DNA of 64,000 nt from MR-S7 sp000400995 (GTDB lineage Bacteria; Pseudomonadota; Gammaproteobacteria; Burkholderiales; Burkholderiaceae_C), in NCBI RefSeq assembly GCF_045291395.1, contig NZ_CP152342.1, forward strand, positions 310,001-374,000, read 5' to 3'. Below, in pieces: positions 15,649 to 24,928 of the stretch (its first letter is position 1; each line of letters begins with the position of its first letter). A model generated the notes under the pieces. It saw only the letters and a list, made by a program, of their open reading frames with translations. It searched no databases and was not told the origin of the DNA. The position numbers and the translations under genes are program-made.

Positions 15649-17432
15649 CTGAAACCGCCCTGATCGACTTCGCCGACCCGCGCGACCCCGCCGGGCCGCG
15701 CCTGCGCCACGCCTTCGGCCCGCCGCGCGCCGTGCTCGCGGCCCGCGCGCTGCACGAGGTGCGCCCCGTGCTGCAGGCCGTGGAAGCCGCCGCGCGCGCC
15801 GGCGCCTGGGTGCTGGGCTGCCTGCGCTACGAGGCCGCGCCCGCGTTCGATGCGGCATTCGCCACCCATGCGCCTGACGGGCCGCTGGCCTGGTTCACCG
15901 TGCACGATGCGCCGCTGCCCTGGCCCGAGGCCGGGCCGCAGGGGGAGGCCACGGTGCATTGGCACACGCTGCCCGGCCGCGCCGCGTTCGACGCCGCGCT
16001 GGTGCGCATCCAGCAGGCGATCGGGGAGGGCGTGCTCTACCAGGTCAACCACACCGCGCCATTGCGCGGTCGGCTGGAGGGCGACGCCCGCGCGCTGTTC
16101 GATGCGCTGCTGCGCGCGCAGCCCGGCGGCTACGCGGCGTGCATCGACGGCGGCGACGGGGCGCGGGTGCTCTCGGTCTCGCCCGAGCTGTTCTTCGACT
16201 GGCGCGCCGGGCCGCAGGGCACGGGCGAGATCCTCGCACGGCCCATGAAGGGCACCGCCGCGCGCGGCGCCACGCCCGATGACGACGCGCGGCAGGCCGA
16301 GCGGCTGCGCGCCAGCGCCAAGGAGCGTGCCGAGAACGTGATGATCGTGGACCTGCTGCGCAACGACCTCTCGCGCATCGCCGAGCCGCACAGCGTGCGC
16401 GTGCCGGCCCTGTTCCACACCCAGCCGCTGCCCACCGTGTGGCAGATGACCTCCGACGTGGTGGCGCGCACCCGCGCGGGCACGGGGCTGGCCGACGTGT
16501 TCGGCGCGCTGTTCCCGTGCGGCTCCATCACTGGCGCGCCCAAGGTGCAGGCGATGCGCATGGTCCGGGCGCTGGAGGACGCGCCGCGCGGCGTGTACTG
16601 CGGCGCCGTGGGCGTGGTGCGGCCCGATGGGGCGGGGGGCATCGCCGCCACGTTCAACGTGCCCATCCGCACCGTGGAGCTGCGCGGCGGGGAGGCGCGC
16701 TGCGGCATCGGCAGCGGCATCGTCTGGGGCGCCGACCCCGCGGCCGAATGGCGCGAATGGGCCGCCAAGCGTGCGTTCGTGGAGCGCGCCAGCCAGCCCT
16801 TCGACCTGCTGGAGACGCTGGGCCTGCACGGCGGCCGGTTCCGCCACCGGGGCGAGCACCTGGCCCGCATGCAGGCCGGCGCCGCGCATTTCGGCTATCC
16901 GTGGGACGCACCGCGCGTGCAGGCCTGCCTCGATGCCCTGGCCGCGCGCCACCCGCAGGGCGCATGGCGCGTGCGGCTGTTGCTGGACCGGTACGGCCAG
17001 CCGCGCGCCGAGGCCTTCGCGCTGCAGGACACCGCCGTGCCCGTGCGGCTGGCGCTGGCGGACAGGCCTTTCGCCGAGGCGCGGGGCGAGTTCACGCGCC
17101 ACAAGACCACGCACCGCGCGCACTACGCGGCCTTCGCTCCGGCGGCGGGCGCGGGCGTGTTCGACACCGTGCTCTACAACGAGGCGGGGGAGATCACCGA
17201 ATGCACCTTCGGCAACCTCGCCATGCGGCTGGACGGCCGCTGGGTCACGCCGCCGCTCTCGTGCGGCCTGCTGCCCGGCGTGGGCCGGGCCGTGGCGCTG
17301 CGCGAGGGGCGCATGGCGGAGGCCGTGGTGCGCCTGGCCGACGTGCCGCGCGTGGAGCAATGGGCCTTCGTGAACAGCCTGCGCGGGTGGCTGCCGGCCA
17401 CGCTGGCGTCGGCAAAGGCCGGCACGGCCTAG
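15645..17432 (+). CDS. pabB: Aminodeoxychorismate synthase component I fused to aminodeoxychorismate lyase
   Basis: A 595-residue fusion for the p-aminobenzoate branch of folate synthesis. Residues about 1-370 are the chorismate-binding PabB domain (EGVLYQVNHTAPL, ARPMKGTAARGATP, ENVMIVDLLRNDLSRI, PCGSITGAPKVQAM, GIGSGIVWGADP). Residues about 380-590 are a PLP-fold type IV PabC-like lyase (HRGEHLARMQ, RHKTTHRAHYAAF, GEITECTFGNLAM, LSCGLLPGVGRAVAL). The TTG start lies in an intergenic repeat, whose GGAGG is 8-10 nt upstream. Such PabB-PabC fusions are known in betaproteobacteria. The glutamine amidotransferase PabA is not in this window. Confidence 0.9.
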   Translation: MTETALIDFADPRDPAGPRLRHAFGPPRAVLAARALHEVRPVLQAVEAAARAGAWVLGCLRYEAAPAFDAAFATHAPDGPLAWFTVHDAPLPWPEAGPQGEATVHWHTLPGRAAFDAALVRIQQAIGEGVLYQVNHTAPLRGRLEGDARALFDALLRAQPGGYAACIDGGDGARVLSVSPELFFDWRAGPQGTGEILARPMKGTAARGATPDDDARQAERLRASAKERAENVMIVDLLRNDLSRIAEPHSVRVPALFHTQPLPTVWQMTSDVVARTRAGTGLADVFGALFPCGSITGAPKVQAMRMVRALEDAPRGVYCGAVGVVRPDGAGGIAATFNVPIRTVELRGGEARCGIGSGIVWGADPAAEWREWAAKRAFVERASQPFDLLETLGLHGGRFRHRGEHLARMQAGAAHFGYPWDAPRVQACLDALAARHPQGAWRVRLLLDRYGQPRAEAFALQDTAVPVRLALADRPFAEARGEFTRHKTTHRAHYAAFAPAAGAGVFDTVLYNEAGEITECTFGNLAMRLDGRWVTPPLSCGLLPGVGRAVALREGRMAEAVVRLADVPRVEQWAFVNSLRGWLPATLASAKAGTA

Positions 17433-17551
17433 GGTTGTCCCTGATTTGTAACGTACGGTTCGTCTAATGGTTCCAGCCCCTCGCAGGGGGGCCGGGCCTC
17501 AGGCGGCATGGCCGCCTCGCGGCTCTTCCTCCATACGAACCAACGAACAGC

Positions 17552-18577
17552 ATGAAACGACTACTCCTCGCCCTGGCCGCCGCGGCTGCCGCATCCGCCT
17601 CGGCCCAAAGCACCAGCAGCGTGACCCTTTTCGGCGTGGCGGATGTGTCCGTCGCGCACCTCTCCACCTCCGGCAAGAACGTGACCGGCCTGGCCAACGG
17701 CGGCAACGCCAGCAGCCGCCTGGGCTTTCGCGGCGTGGAAGACCTGGGCGGCGGGCTCAAGGCCGGCTTCTGGCTGGAAGGCGGGATCAACGTGGATGAC
17801 GGCGGCTCGGGCTTCAAGTTCGACCGCCGCTCCACCGTGAGCCTGCTGGGCGACTTCGGCGAGCTGCGCCTGGGCCGCGACAAGACGCCCACCTACCTGA
17901 ACCTGGAAACCTTCCACGCCTTCGGCGACACCGGCATGGGCGGCATCAACGGCCACAGCCTCATCAGCGGCTCCGCCGCGGGCACGGCCGAGGGCTCGTC
18001 GCCCAAGCGCATGTCCAACGGCATCAGCTACCTGCTGCCCAAGATGGGCGGGCTGTACGGCCAGCTCTCCCACGGCTTCGGCGAGGAGGCAGGTTCCAAC
18101 CGCCTCAAGAGCGCCACCGGCATGCGCCTGGGCTACGCCAGCGGCCCGCTGGACGTGGCCGTGGGCTACGGCATCACGCGCGGCGGCACGGCGGCCGACG
18201 GCGTGAACTACAAGACCATGAACGTGGGCGCGTCCTACAAGCTGGGCGGCTTCACGCCCATGCTGCTGATCGCCTCCGAGCGCGGCAACGGCGCGCGCGT
18301 GGACCTGTACAGCGTGGGCCTGAAGATGGCGCTGGGCAACGGCGAGCTGCGCGCCGCCTACACCCAGTATGAAGACAAGAAGAGCGACAACGACTCGCAG
18401 CGCCTGGCGCTGGGCTACGGCTACAAGCTGTCCAAGCGCACGGAGCTGTACGGCGCGGTGGCCCGCCTGTCCAACGACGGCCAGGCCGCGCGCAAGCTGG
18501 CCTCGTCGCTGAGCCCGACGCCCGCCAAGGGCAAGGACATCACGGGCTACGAGGTCGGCATCCGCCACACCTTCTAA
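17552..18577 (+). CDS. Gram-negative OmpC-like general porin
   Basis: A 341-residue outer-membrane beta-barrel porin. The signal peptide is MKRLLLALAAAAAASASA. The mature protein opens QSTSSVTLFGVADVS, followed by SRLGFRGVEDLGGGLKAGFWLEGG and GDFGELRLGRDKTP, the betaproteobacterial porin signatures. It ends with GYEVGIRHTF, the C-terminal Phe needed for barrel insertion. The 119 bp upstream contain a GC-rich hairpin (GGCGGCATGGCCGCC) and presumably the promoter. A strong terminator follows. Confidence 0.93.
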   Translation: MKRLLLALAAAAAASASAQSTSSVTLFGVADVSVAHLSTSGKNVTGLANGGNASSRLGFRGVEDLGGGLKAGFWLEGGINVDDGGSGFKFDRRSTVSLLGDFGELRLGRDKTPTYLNLETFHAFGDTGMGGINGHSLISGSAAGTAEGSSPKRMSNGISYLLPKMGGLYGQLSHGFGEEAGSNRLKSATGMRLGYASGPLDVAVGYGITRGGTAADGVNYKTMNVGASYKLGGFTPMLLIASERGNGARVDLYSVGLKMALGNGELRAAYTQYEDKKSDNDSQRLALGYGYKLSKRTELYGAVARLSNDGQAARKLASSLSPTPAKGKDITGYEVGIRHTF

Positions 18578-18641
18578 GAACGTCCCGCAACGGCCCGGTC
18601 CACCTGGTGGGGAAGCGAGCGGGCCGGGCGCGGTACGCAGG

Positions 18642-18676
18642 CCGCTGCGGGGACGCATCCCCCAGCGGTTTTTTTT
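18642..18676 (+). terminator. Rho-independent terminator after the porin gene
   Basis: CCGCTG-CGGGGA, loop CGCA, then TCCCC-CAGCGG followed by eight T residues: a classic strong intrinsic terminator for the plus-strand porin. It ends only 7 bp before the stop of the converging isomerase gene. Confidence 0.9.
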
Positions 18677-18682
18677 GCGTGC

Positions 18683-19042
18683 CTACAGCCGTTCCTTGAC
18701 GTAGGACGGCCGGTCCATGTCCACGATTTCCACGCTGAGCTGCACCAGCACCCCCGCGGGCCGGGGCGTGAGGCGGCGCAGCACGTCGGCTACGCGGCCG
18801 GCCAGCTCTTTCTTGGTCTCGGGCGAGCGGCCCGACAGCAGGCGCAGCTGCGCGTGCACGAAGGCGCGCTGGGCCGGCGCGGTGCCGATCTCGAAGCTGC
18901 CGGCGCGCACGAAGCGGGTCTTCAGGTCGGCCTCGTCCAGCACCTCGGGGCTGGCGCAGACGGCGGCGTTGAGCGCGGCGAGCGCTTCGGCCTCCGGGTA
19001 GGAGGGCAGGTTGGGGCTGTATTCGACGATCAGGTGCGGCAT
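18683..19042 (-). CDS. 5-Carboxymethyl-2-hydroxymuconate delta-isomerase-like protein
   Basis: A 119-residue tautomerase-superfamily protein beginning with the catalytic Pro (MPHLIVEYSPNL). It matches the CHMI family (HpaF), which isomerises 5-carboxymethyl-2-hydroxymuconate in the homoprotocatechuate pathway; RSPETKKELAGRV and VQLSVEIVDMDRPSYVKERL are typical segments. No other homoprotocatechuate genes are nearby, so the real substrate is uncertain. It lies 34 bp downstream of nadB on the same strand. Confidence 0.85.
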   Translation of the reverse strand: MPHLIVEYSPNLPSYPEAEALAALNAAVCASPEVLDEADLKTRFVRAGSFEIGTAPAQRAFVHAQLRLLSGRSPETKKELAGRVADVLRRLTPRPAGVLVQLSVEIVDMDRPSYVKERL

Positions 19043-19076
19043 GGTGGTCTCCTGGGAGGGGGGAAATCGGGGGGGC

Positions 19077-20657
19077 TCAGCGCACGGGCGGCACGAGGAT
19101 GGTGGGCGCGGCGGGGGCGGCCAGCGCGGGCCAGTCGCGGCTGAAGTGCAGGCCGCGGCTTTCGCGGCGCATCTGGGCGCTCCTGACGATCAGCTCGGCC
19201 ACCTGCACGAGGTTGCGCAGCTCCAGCAGGTCGCGCGTGACGTGGAAGTGGGCGTAGAACTCGTGGATTTCGCCTTGCAGCAGCGCGATGCGGTGCGCGG
19301 CGCGCTCCAGGCGCTTGTCGGTGCGCACGATGCCCACGTAGTCCCACATGAAGCGGCGCAGCTCGTCCCAGTTGTGCGAGATGACCACGCATTCGTCGGC
19401 GTCGGTCACCTGGCTGTCGTCCCACGGCGGCAGCGCGGACAGTTCGGCGCGCGGCGCCTGTGCGACGGCCTGGGCGGCCGCGCGCGCGTACACCATGCAT
19501 TCCACGAGCGAGTTGCTCGCGAGCCGGTTGGCGCCGTGCAGGCCGGTGCAGGCCGTCTCGCCGATGGCCAGCAGGCCCGGCAGGTCGGTGCGGCCCGCCA
19601 GGTCGGTGAGCACGCCGCCGCAGGTGTAGTGCGCGGCGGGCACCACGGGGATGGGCTGGCGCGTGATGTCGATGCCCAGCTCCGCGCAGCGCGCGAGGAT
19701 GTTGGGAAAGTGCGCCTGCAGGAACGCGGGGCTCTGGTGCGAGATGTCCAGGTGCACGCAGTCCAGGCCGTGGCGCTTCATCTCGTAGTCGATGGCGCGG
19801 GCTACCACGTCGCGCGGGGCCAGCTCGGCGCGCGCGTCGTGCTGGGGCATGAAGCGCGTGCCATCGGGCAGCAGGAGCCGCCCGCCCTCGCCGCGCACGG
19901 CCTCGGTGATGAGGAAGCTCTTGGCGTGCGGGTGGTACAGGCAGGTGGGGTGGAACTGGATGAACTCCAGGTTGGCCACGCGGCAGCCCGCGCGCCACGC
20001 GGCGGCGATGCCGTCGCCCGTGGCCGTGTCGGGGTTGGTGGTGTAGAGATAGACCTTGCCCGCGCCGCCCGTGGCCAGGATGGTCTGCGGCGCGCGGAAG
20101 GTGACGACCTCGTCCGTGGCTTCATGGAGCGCGTACAGGCCCAGGCAGCGCTGCCCGCCCGGCAGACCGAGCTTGCGCGCGGTGATGAGATCCACCAGCG
20201 TGTGGTGCTCGAACAGCGTGATGCCCGGCGTTGCGCGCACCACGTCGATCAGCGTGCGCTGCACGGCCGCGCCCGTGGCGTCGGCCGCGTGCACGATGCG
20301 CCGCGCGCCGTGGCCGCCCTCGCGCGTGAGGTGCAGCGCGCCGTCCTCCTGCGAGAACGGCACGCCCAGGCCCTGCAGCCAGCGGATGGCCTCGGGCGCG
20401 TGCTCCACCACGAAGCGCGTGGCCGCCAGGTCGCACAGGCCGGCGCCGGCCACCAACGTGTCCTGCACGTGCGCGTCGAAGCTATCGCCCTCGGCCAGCA
20501 CGGCGGCTATGCCGCCCTGGGCCCAGCCGCTGGCGCCATCGTGCAGCGCGCGCTTGGTGATGACCGCCACGCGGTGCGTGGGTGCGAGGTGCAGCGCGGC
20601 CGACAGGCCGGCGAGGCCGCTGCCCACGATGAGGACGTCGAAGTCGTGTGATGCCAT
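19077..20657 (-). CDS. nadB: L-aspartate oxidase
   Basis: Flavoenzyme oxidising L-aspartate to iminoaspartate, the first step of de novo NAD synthesis. The 526 residues have the FAD motif DVLIVGSGLAGLSAALHLAP at the N-terminus, GWAQGGIAAVL, ATGGAGKVYLYTTNPDTATGDGIAAAWRAG, HYTCGGVLTD and the GANRLASNSLVECMVYARAAA region near FAD. This completes NadB-NadA-NadC within 7 kb, although nadB is on the opposite strand from nadCA. Confidence 0.96.
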   Translation of the reverse strand: MASHDFDVLIVGSGLAGLSAALHLAPTHRVAVITKRALHDGASGWAQGGIAAVLAEGDSFDAHVQDTLVAGAGLCDLAATRFVVEHAPEAIRWLQGLGVPFSQEDGALHLTREGGHGARRIVHAADATGAAVQRTLIDVVRATPGITLFEHHTLVDLITARKLGLPGGQRCLGLYALHEATDEVVTFRAPQTILATGGAGKVYLYTTNPDTATGDGIAAAWRAGCRVANLEFIQFHPTCLYHPHAKSFLITEAVRGEGGRLLLPDGTRFMPQHDARAELAPRDVVARAIDYEMKRHGLDCVHLDISHQSPAFLQAHFPNILARCAELGIDITRQPIPVVPAAHYTCGGVLTDLAGRTDLPGLLAIGETACTGLHGANRLASNSLVECMVYARAAAQAVAQAPRAELSALPPWDDSQVTDADECVVISHNWDELRRFMWDYVGIVRTDKRLERAAHRIALLQGEIHEFYAHFHVTRDLLELRNLVQVAELIVRSAQMRRESRGLHFSRDWPALAAPAAPTILVPPVR

Positions 20658-20699
20658 GGCCGTGAGGTTACGCGATGGCCGGCGCAGCGGGGAGCGCGG

Positions 20700-21527
20700 T
20701 CACGCCGGTGTATAGGCCAGCCGCACGTAGATGGGCGCGAAGGCTTCGGCCTGGGTGATCTCGATGAGCGTTTCCTTGGCCAGCTCCAGCAGCGCGATGA
20801 AGGTGACCACCAGCACAGTGCTGCCCTTCTCGGGCTGGAACAGATCCTCGAACGGGGCGAAGCGCCGGCCCTGCAGCGTCTTGAGCACCATGCTCATGTA
20901 TTCGCGCACGCTCAGCTCCTCGCGCGTGATGCGGTGGTGCTGCACAAGCTTGGCGCGCTTGAGGATGTCGCGCCAGGCCTCTTGCAGGTCGGCCAGGTTC
21001 ACGTCGGGAAAGCGCGGCTGCAGGCTCTGCTCGATGGTGACCTGCGCGCGCAGGAAGTCGCGCCCATATTGCGGCACCTGGGCCAGGCGCATCGCGGCGA
21101 GCTTGATCTGCTCGTACTCGAGCAGGCGGCGCACCAGCTCGGCGCGCGGGTCCTCGGGCTCGGTGCTGCCCTCCTGGCGCTTGGGCGGCAGCAGCATGCG
21201 CGACTTGATCTCGATGAGCATGGCCGCCATGAGCAGGTATTCGGCGGCCAGCTCCAGGTTGCGGCTGCGGATCTCGTCCACGTAGCCCAGGTACTGGCGC
21301 GTGACATCCACCATGGGGATGTCGAGGATGTTGAAGTTCTGCTTGCGGATCAGGTAGAGCAGCAGGTCCAGCGGCCCCTCGAAGGCCTCCAGGAAGATCT
21401 CCAGCGCGTCCGGCGGGATGTACAGGTCCTGCGGCAGCGCGAACAGCGGCTCGCCGTAGAGGCGCGCCAGTGCCACCTGGTCCACCACCTCGGGCATGGG
21501 CGCTTCGTCCTGCGGGGCCGCTGTCAT
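20700..21527 (-). CDS. scpA: Segregation and condensation protein A (kleisin)
   Basis: A 275-residue kleisin subunit of the Smc-ScpAB chromosome condensation complex. Typical features are the N-terminal Smc-binding region FEGPLDLLLYLIRKQNFNILDIPMVDVTRQYLGYVD, ELAAEYLLMAAMLIEIKSRMLLP, and the C-terminal winged-helix region FIALLELAKETLIEITQAEAFAPIYV. Upstream on the same strand lies DUF3460, separated by an intergenic repeat. Confidence 0.95.
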   Translation of the reverse strand: MTAAPQDEAPMPEVVDQVALARLYGEPLFALPQDLYIPPDALEIFLEAFEGPLDLLLYLIRKQNFNILDIPMVDVTRQYLGYVDEIRSRNLELAAEYLLMAAMLIEIKSRMLLPPKRQEGSTEPEDPRAELVRRLLEYEQIKLAAMRLAQVPQYGRDFLRAQVTIEQSLQPRFPDVNLADLQEAWRDILKRAKLVQHHRITREELSVREYMSMVLKTLQGRRFAPFEDLFQPEKGSTVLVVTFIALLELAKETLIEITQAEAFAPIYVRLAYTPA

Positions 21528-21543
21528 GCGTTTGCTATGGGTT

Positions 21544-21592
21544 CAATAGCTGGTTGCGCTTGCTGGACGGGCGCTGGAGGCTATTTTGGCTA
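21544..21592. repeat. Comamonadaceae intergenic palindromic repeat, copy 3
   Basis: CAATAGCTGGTTGCGCTTG, six spacer bases, then GGGCGCTGGAGGCTATTTTGGCTA. It lies between scpA and the DUF3460 gene, whose stop codon (21590-21592) falls in its right end. Confidence 0.82.
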
Positions 21593-21793
21593 GGATTTCG
21601 ACTGGTACACGTAGGGTTGCTGCGCCACGCGGCCCGCGTTGTATTCCTGCCAGATGTCGCGGTCCACCTGCTTGTCCCACAACAGGGCGCGGCCGGCGCG
21701 CTGCTGCGCGTCGAGCTCGGGCTTGGTGGCCTTGAGCTGGTTGATGAACTGGGTGGTGTCGGATTCGTAGTCCGGGCGGCGGAAGAAGGACAT
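21590..21793 (-). CDS. DUF3460 family protein
   Basis: A 67-residue soluble protein (MSFFRRPDYESDTTQFINQLKA...LLWDKQVDRDIWQEYNAGRV...PYVYQ). This matches the betaproteobacterial DUF3460 family in size and in its conserved LWDK and Y-rich end. It often precedes scpA in these genomes, as here. No function is known. The stop codon lies within an intergenic repeat. Confidence 0.88.
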   Translation of the reverse strand: MSFFRRPDYESDTTQFINQLKATKPELDAQQRAGRALLWDKQVDRDIWQEYNAGRVAQQPYVYQSKS

Positions 21794-21876
21794 GGTTCTG
21801 GTGGGCGGGTGTTCTTATGGCAACCGGGCATTTTACCGGGCAGGCTATAAAAGAGGGAAACAACGGATCGAACCCT

Positions 21877-22374
21877 ATGGCGATACACCACTGGCTCAAG
21901 GGCGCGGGCGCTTCCGCGCTGGCATTGCTCACCCTGCTCGCGGGCTGCGACGACCAGCGCATCAAGGAGCTGGAGGAGGGCGTCTCCACCGAGGCGCAGG
22001 TGCGCGAGCGCTTCGGCGAGCCCGAGCGCATCTGGCCCGAGGAGGGCGGCGCGCGCACGCTGGAATACAACCGCCAGCCCGCCGGGCAGCGCAACTACAT
22101 GATCACCATCGGTGCCGACGGCAAGATGAGCGCGCTGCGCCAGGTGCTGGCCCCGCACCATTTCGACAAGGTGCAGCCGGGCATGGCGCAGGAGCAGGTG
22201 CGCCGCCTCCTGGGCAAGCCCGCCAAGCGGATCACCTACGACCTGAAGCAGGAAACCGAGTGGGACTGGAATTGGGGCGACGGCCCGCGCCACATGATCT
22301 TCACCGTGGTGTTCGGCCCGGACGGCACGGTGCGCCGCTCGGGCAGCGCCGAAAAAATCCCTGACGGGCCCTGA
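21877..22374 (+). CDS. BamE/SmpA/OmlA-like outer-membrane lipoprotein
   Basis: A 165-residue lipoprotein. The signal peptide from MAIHHWLKG runs to a lipobox ending at LLAGC. The mature part has two repeats of the SmpA/BamE type: EEGVSTEAQVRERFGEPERIWPEEGGARTLEYNRQP and VQPGMAQEQVRRLLGKPAKRITYDLKQETEWDWNW. An ATG 60 bp upstream is in frame, but the signal peptide fits the chosen start. It may help outer-membrane assembly, but this is not the canonical short BamE, so call it BamE-like. Confidence 0.82.
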   Translation: MAIHHWLKGAGASALALLTLLAGCDDQRIKELEEGVSTEAQVRERFGEPERIWPEEGGARTLEYNRQPAGQRNYMITIGADGKMSALRQVLAPHHFDKVQPGMAQEQVRRLLGKPAKRITYDLKQETEWDWNWGDGPRHMIFTVVFGPDGTVRRSGSAEKIPDGP

Positions 22375-22504
22375 CGTGTGGCGCCCGCACCAGGGTGGTG
22401 CAAACCTGGGGCAAACCCTATTGCCAAACAGGCGTAAGTTTTGCATGCGATGATCGCGCGCCGGCGCTACCCGCGCCGGGCCCGCGTTGCAGAGAAACCT
22501 CACC

Positions 22505-23179
22505 ATGGCCAGCCGCACCGTCCCATCGTCCGCTTCCGTCTCCCTGCCTGGCGCCGCCGCGCCGGGTGCCCCATCCCCGCACGCCGCGCCGCGCCATGGC
22601 GTGTTCGAGGATGTCCAGGCGCTTTTTACCGGTTCGCTGTTCGTGGGCCTGACCATGATGATGTACGCCCAGGCGGGCCTGCTCACGGGCAGCACCGCGG
22701 GGCTGGCCTTCGTGCTGCACTACGCCACGGGCTGGCCGTTCGGCGCCATCTATTTCGCCATCAACCTGCCGTTCTACTGGTTCGCCTGGAAGCACCTCGG
22801 GCGCGCCTTCACCATCAAGACCTTCGTCAGCGTGGGCATCCTGTCGCTGATCGCCGAGCTGGGGCCGCGCCTCATCCACATCGACTACCTGCACCCGGCC
22901 TTCGCCGCCATCGCCGGCGGCCTGCTGATGGGCACCGGCGTGCTGTTCCTGGCGCGCCACAAGTCCAGCCTGGGCGGGGCCACCATCGTGTCGCTGTACC
23001 TGCAGGAGCGCCATGGCCTGCGTGCCGGCAAGGTGCAGATGGCCATCGATTGCGCGGTGGTGCTGCTGGCGCTGTGGGTCGTGCCGTGGGACCGCGTGGC
23101 CTGGTCGGTGCTGGCCGCCGTGGTCATGGGCGTGTTCCTGGCGGTGAGCCACCGCCCCGGCCGCTACCAGGGCGGTTGA
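22505..23179 (+). CDS. YitT family membrane protein
   Basis: A 224-residue integral membrane protein with about five helices (GSLFVGLTMMMYAQAGLLTG, GLAFVLHYATGWPFGAIYFAINLPFYWFAW, FVSVGILSLIAEL, FAAIAGGLLMGTGVLFLARH, IDCAVVLLALWVV). The patterns LLTGSTAGLAF and SSLGGATIVSLYLQERHG match the YitT_membrane domain. The N-terminal 35 residues are polar and Pro/Ala-rich. Substrate and role are unknown. Confidence 0.85.
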   Translation: MASRTVPSSASVSLPGAAAPGAPSPHAAPRHGVFEDVQALFTGSLFVGLTMMMYAQAGLLTGSTAGLAFVLHYATGWPFGAIYFAINLPFYWFAWKHLGRAFTIKTFVSVGILSLIAELGPRLIHIDYLHPAFAAIAGGLLMGTGVLFLARHKSSLGGATIVSLYLQERHGLRAGKVQMAIDCAVVLLALWVVPWDRVAWSVLAAVVMGVFLAVSHRPGRYQGG

Positions 23180-23201
23180 TACGCCACGGCGGGCGGCGCA
23201 G

Positions 23202-24854
23202 TCACGGCGCGATCTTGCGCTTGAGCGCGCGCGCCACCGGCGCAGGCAGGCTGGGCAGCGACTTGAGCAGCCACGGCAGCACCTTGCGCTTGGCGCCCGC
23301 GAGCGATTCGGGCACCAGCGCCTCGATCAGATGCGGCCCCGGGTGCGCCAGCGCATGCTCCAGCGCCTGGCAGAAGTCCTCGGCCGTGCGGGCGCGCACC
23401 GCGTGTACGCCCATGCCCTGGGCCAGGTGCGCGAAATTCAGCACCGGCCCTTTCAGGTCGAGCTGCGACTTGGCCTTGGGGCCTGCCTCCTCGGCGCCCA
23501 CGCGCTCCAGCTCCACGTTCAGCACCGAGTAGCTGGCGTTGTTGAAGATCACCGACACCACGTGCAGGTGCTCGCGCGCCATGCTCCACAGCGCCTGGAT
23601 GGTGTACATGGCCGTGCCGTCGCCGATCAGCGCGATCACCGGGCGATCGGGGCAGGCGATGGCCGCGCCCACGGCGTTGGGCAGGCCCTGGCCGATGGCG
23701 CCGCCGGTGAGCGTCAGCAGGTCGTGGCGCGGGCAGCCTGCCGTCATGGTGCCCAGCATCAGGCCGGAGGTGATGGCTTCGTCGATCAGGATGGCGTTCT
23801 CGGGCAGCAGGTGGCCCACGGCCTTGCAGACCTTGGGCGCGGTGAGCGGCCCACGCGGGCGCTCCGGGCGCCGGGCGGGGGCCAGCGGCGGCTCGGCGGT
23901 GGCGCCCAGCGCGGCGGCGAGCTTCTCCAGGCTGGCCGCCGCGTCCTGCGCGGGGCTGCTCAGGGTGTGCACTGTGCAGCCCTCGGGCACCAGGTCGCTG
24001 GCCTTGCCGGGGTAGGCGAAGAACGAGACGGGCGATTTGGCATCCACCAGCACCAGGTGCCGCGCGCCCGCCAGCTGCACGCCTGCCAGCTCGGCCAGGT
24101 AGGCCACGCGTTCGACGAAGGGCAGGCCCGCGCCGCGCTCTATGCGGGTGGGGAAGACCTCGGCGAGCAACTGCACGCCGCTGTGCGCGGCGATGCGCGC
24201 GGCGGCCCGCAGCGCGCCCTCGCGCAGCGCGTGGCCGCCGAGCAGCACGATGGTTTTCTCGCCCGAGCGGATGGCCTGCGCGGCGGCCTGCACGGCTTCG
24301 TCGCTGGCGGCGGCGGGCGCGGGTGGCTGCGGCGGTGGGCAGGGCTGGCCGCCCTCGCCCCAGGACACGTCGGCGGGCAGGATCAGCGTGGCCACCTGGC
24401 CCGGCAGGCCGCGCGCGGCGGCGATGGCATCGGCGGTATCCCGGCCCAGCGCGGCGGTGCTTTGCGCGGTGCGCACGAAGCCGGGCGAGACGTTGCGCGC
24501 CACGGTCTCGATGTCGGACTGCAACTGCGCGTCGTAGCGCGTGTGGTACGTGGCATGGTCGCCCACGATGTTGACCACCGGCACCTTGCCCTTGCGTGCG
24601 TTGTGCAGGTTGGCCAGGCCGTTGCCCAGGCCGCAGCCCAGGTGCAAGAGCGTGGCGGCGGGCTTACCCGCCATGCGCGCGTAGCCGTCGGCCGCGCCGG
24701 TGGCCACGCCCTCGAACAGCGCCAGCACGGCGCGCATGCGCGGCTCGGTGTCCAGCGCGGCGACGAAGTGCATCTCGCTCGTGCCGGGGTTGGTGAAGCA
24801 GACCTCCACGCCCGCGTCGGCCAGGGTTTGGAGCAGGGCTTGTGCGCCGTTCAT
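23202..24854 (-). CDS. Thiamine-diphosphate enzyme (acetolactate synthase large-subunit / benzoylformate decarboxylase-like)
   Basis: A 550-residue ThDP-dependent decarboxylase-family enzyme with the three-domain layout. The N-terminal PYR domain has the cofactor-activating Glu in LALFEGVATGAADGYARM; the central domain follows; the C-terminal PP domain has IALIGDGTAMYTIQALWSMA...VIFNN, the GDG-NN metal/ThDP motif. It is annotated as acetolactate synthase in many genomes, but no small subunit or ilvC is nearby. The adjacent FMN hydroxy-acid oxidase recalls the mandelate pair MdlB/MdlC, so a 2-keto-acid decarboxylase is plausible. Substrate unknown. Confidence 0.82.
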   Translation of the reverse strand: MNGAQALLQTLADAGVEVCFTNPGTSEMHFVAALDTEPRMRAVLALFEGVATGAADGYARMAGKPAATLLHLGCGLGNGLANLHNARKGKVPVVNIVGDHATYHTRYDAQLQSDIETVARNVSPGFVRTAQSTAALGRDTADAIAAARGLPGQVATLILPADVSWGEGGQPCPPPQPPAPAAASDEAVQAAAQAIRSGEKTIVLLGGHALREGALRAAARIAAHSGVQLLAEVFPTRIERGAGLPFVERVAYLAELAGVQLAGARHLVLVDAKSPVSFFAYPGKASDLVPEGCTVHTLSSPAQDAAASLEKLAAALGATAEPPLAPARRPERPRGPLTAPKVCKAVGHLLPENAILIDEAITSGLMLGTMTAGCPRHDLLTLTGGAIGQGLPNAVGAAIACPDRPVIALIGDGTAMYTIQALWSMAREHLHVVSVIFNNASYSVLNVELERVGAEEAGPKAKSQLDLKGPVLNFAHLAQGMGVHAVRARTAEDFCQALEHALAHPGPHLIEALVPESLAGAKRKVLPWLLKSLPSLPAPVARALKRKIAP

Positions 24855-24875
24855 GGGAATCTCCTTGCTTCTGTA

Positions 24876-24928
24876 TTGATAGCTGCTTGCGCTTGTCCTG
24901 TAAGCGCTAGAGGCTGATTTGGCTATGA
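24876..24928. repeat. Comamonadaceae intergenic palindromic repeat, copy 4
   Basis: TTGATAGCTGCTTGCGCTTG, spacer, AAGCGCTAGAGGCTGATTTGGCTATGA. It fills the gap between the ThDP enzyme and hydroxy-acid oxidase genes and overlaps the 3' end of the latter by a few bases. Confidence 0.85.

Noticed and set aside
15342..17360. A 672-codon minus-strand open frame
   Set aside because: Antisense to nadA and pabB, whose motifs are unmistakable; no recognisable domain.
18683..19042. A homoprotocatechuate (hpa) pathway around the CHMI-like gene
   Set aside because: No other hpa gene is adjacent; the HpaI-type aldolase is 34 kb away beside unrelated genes.
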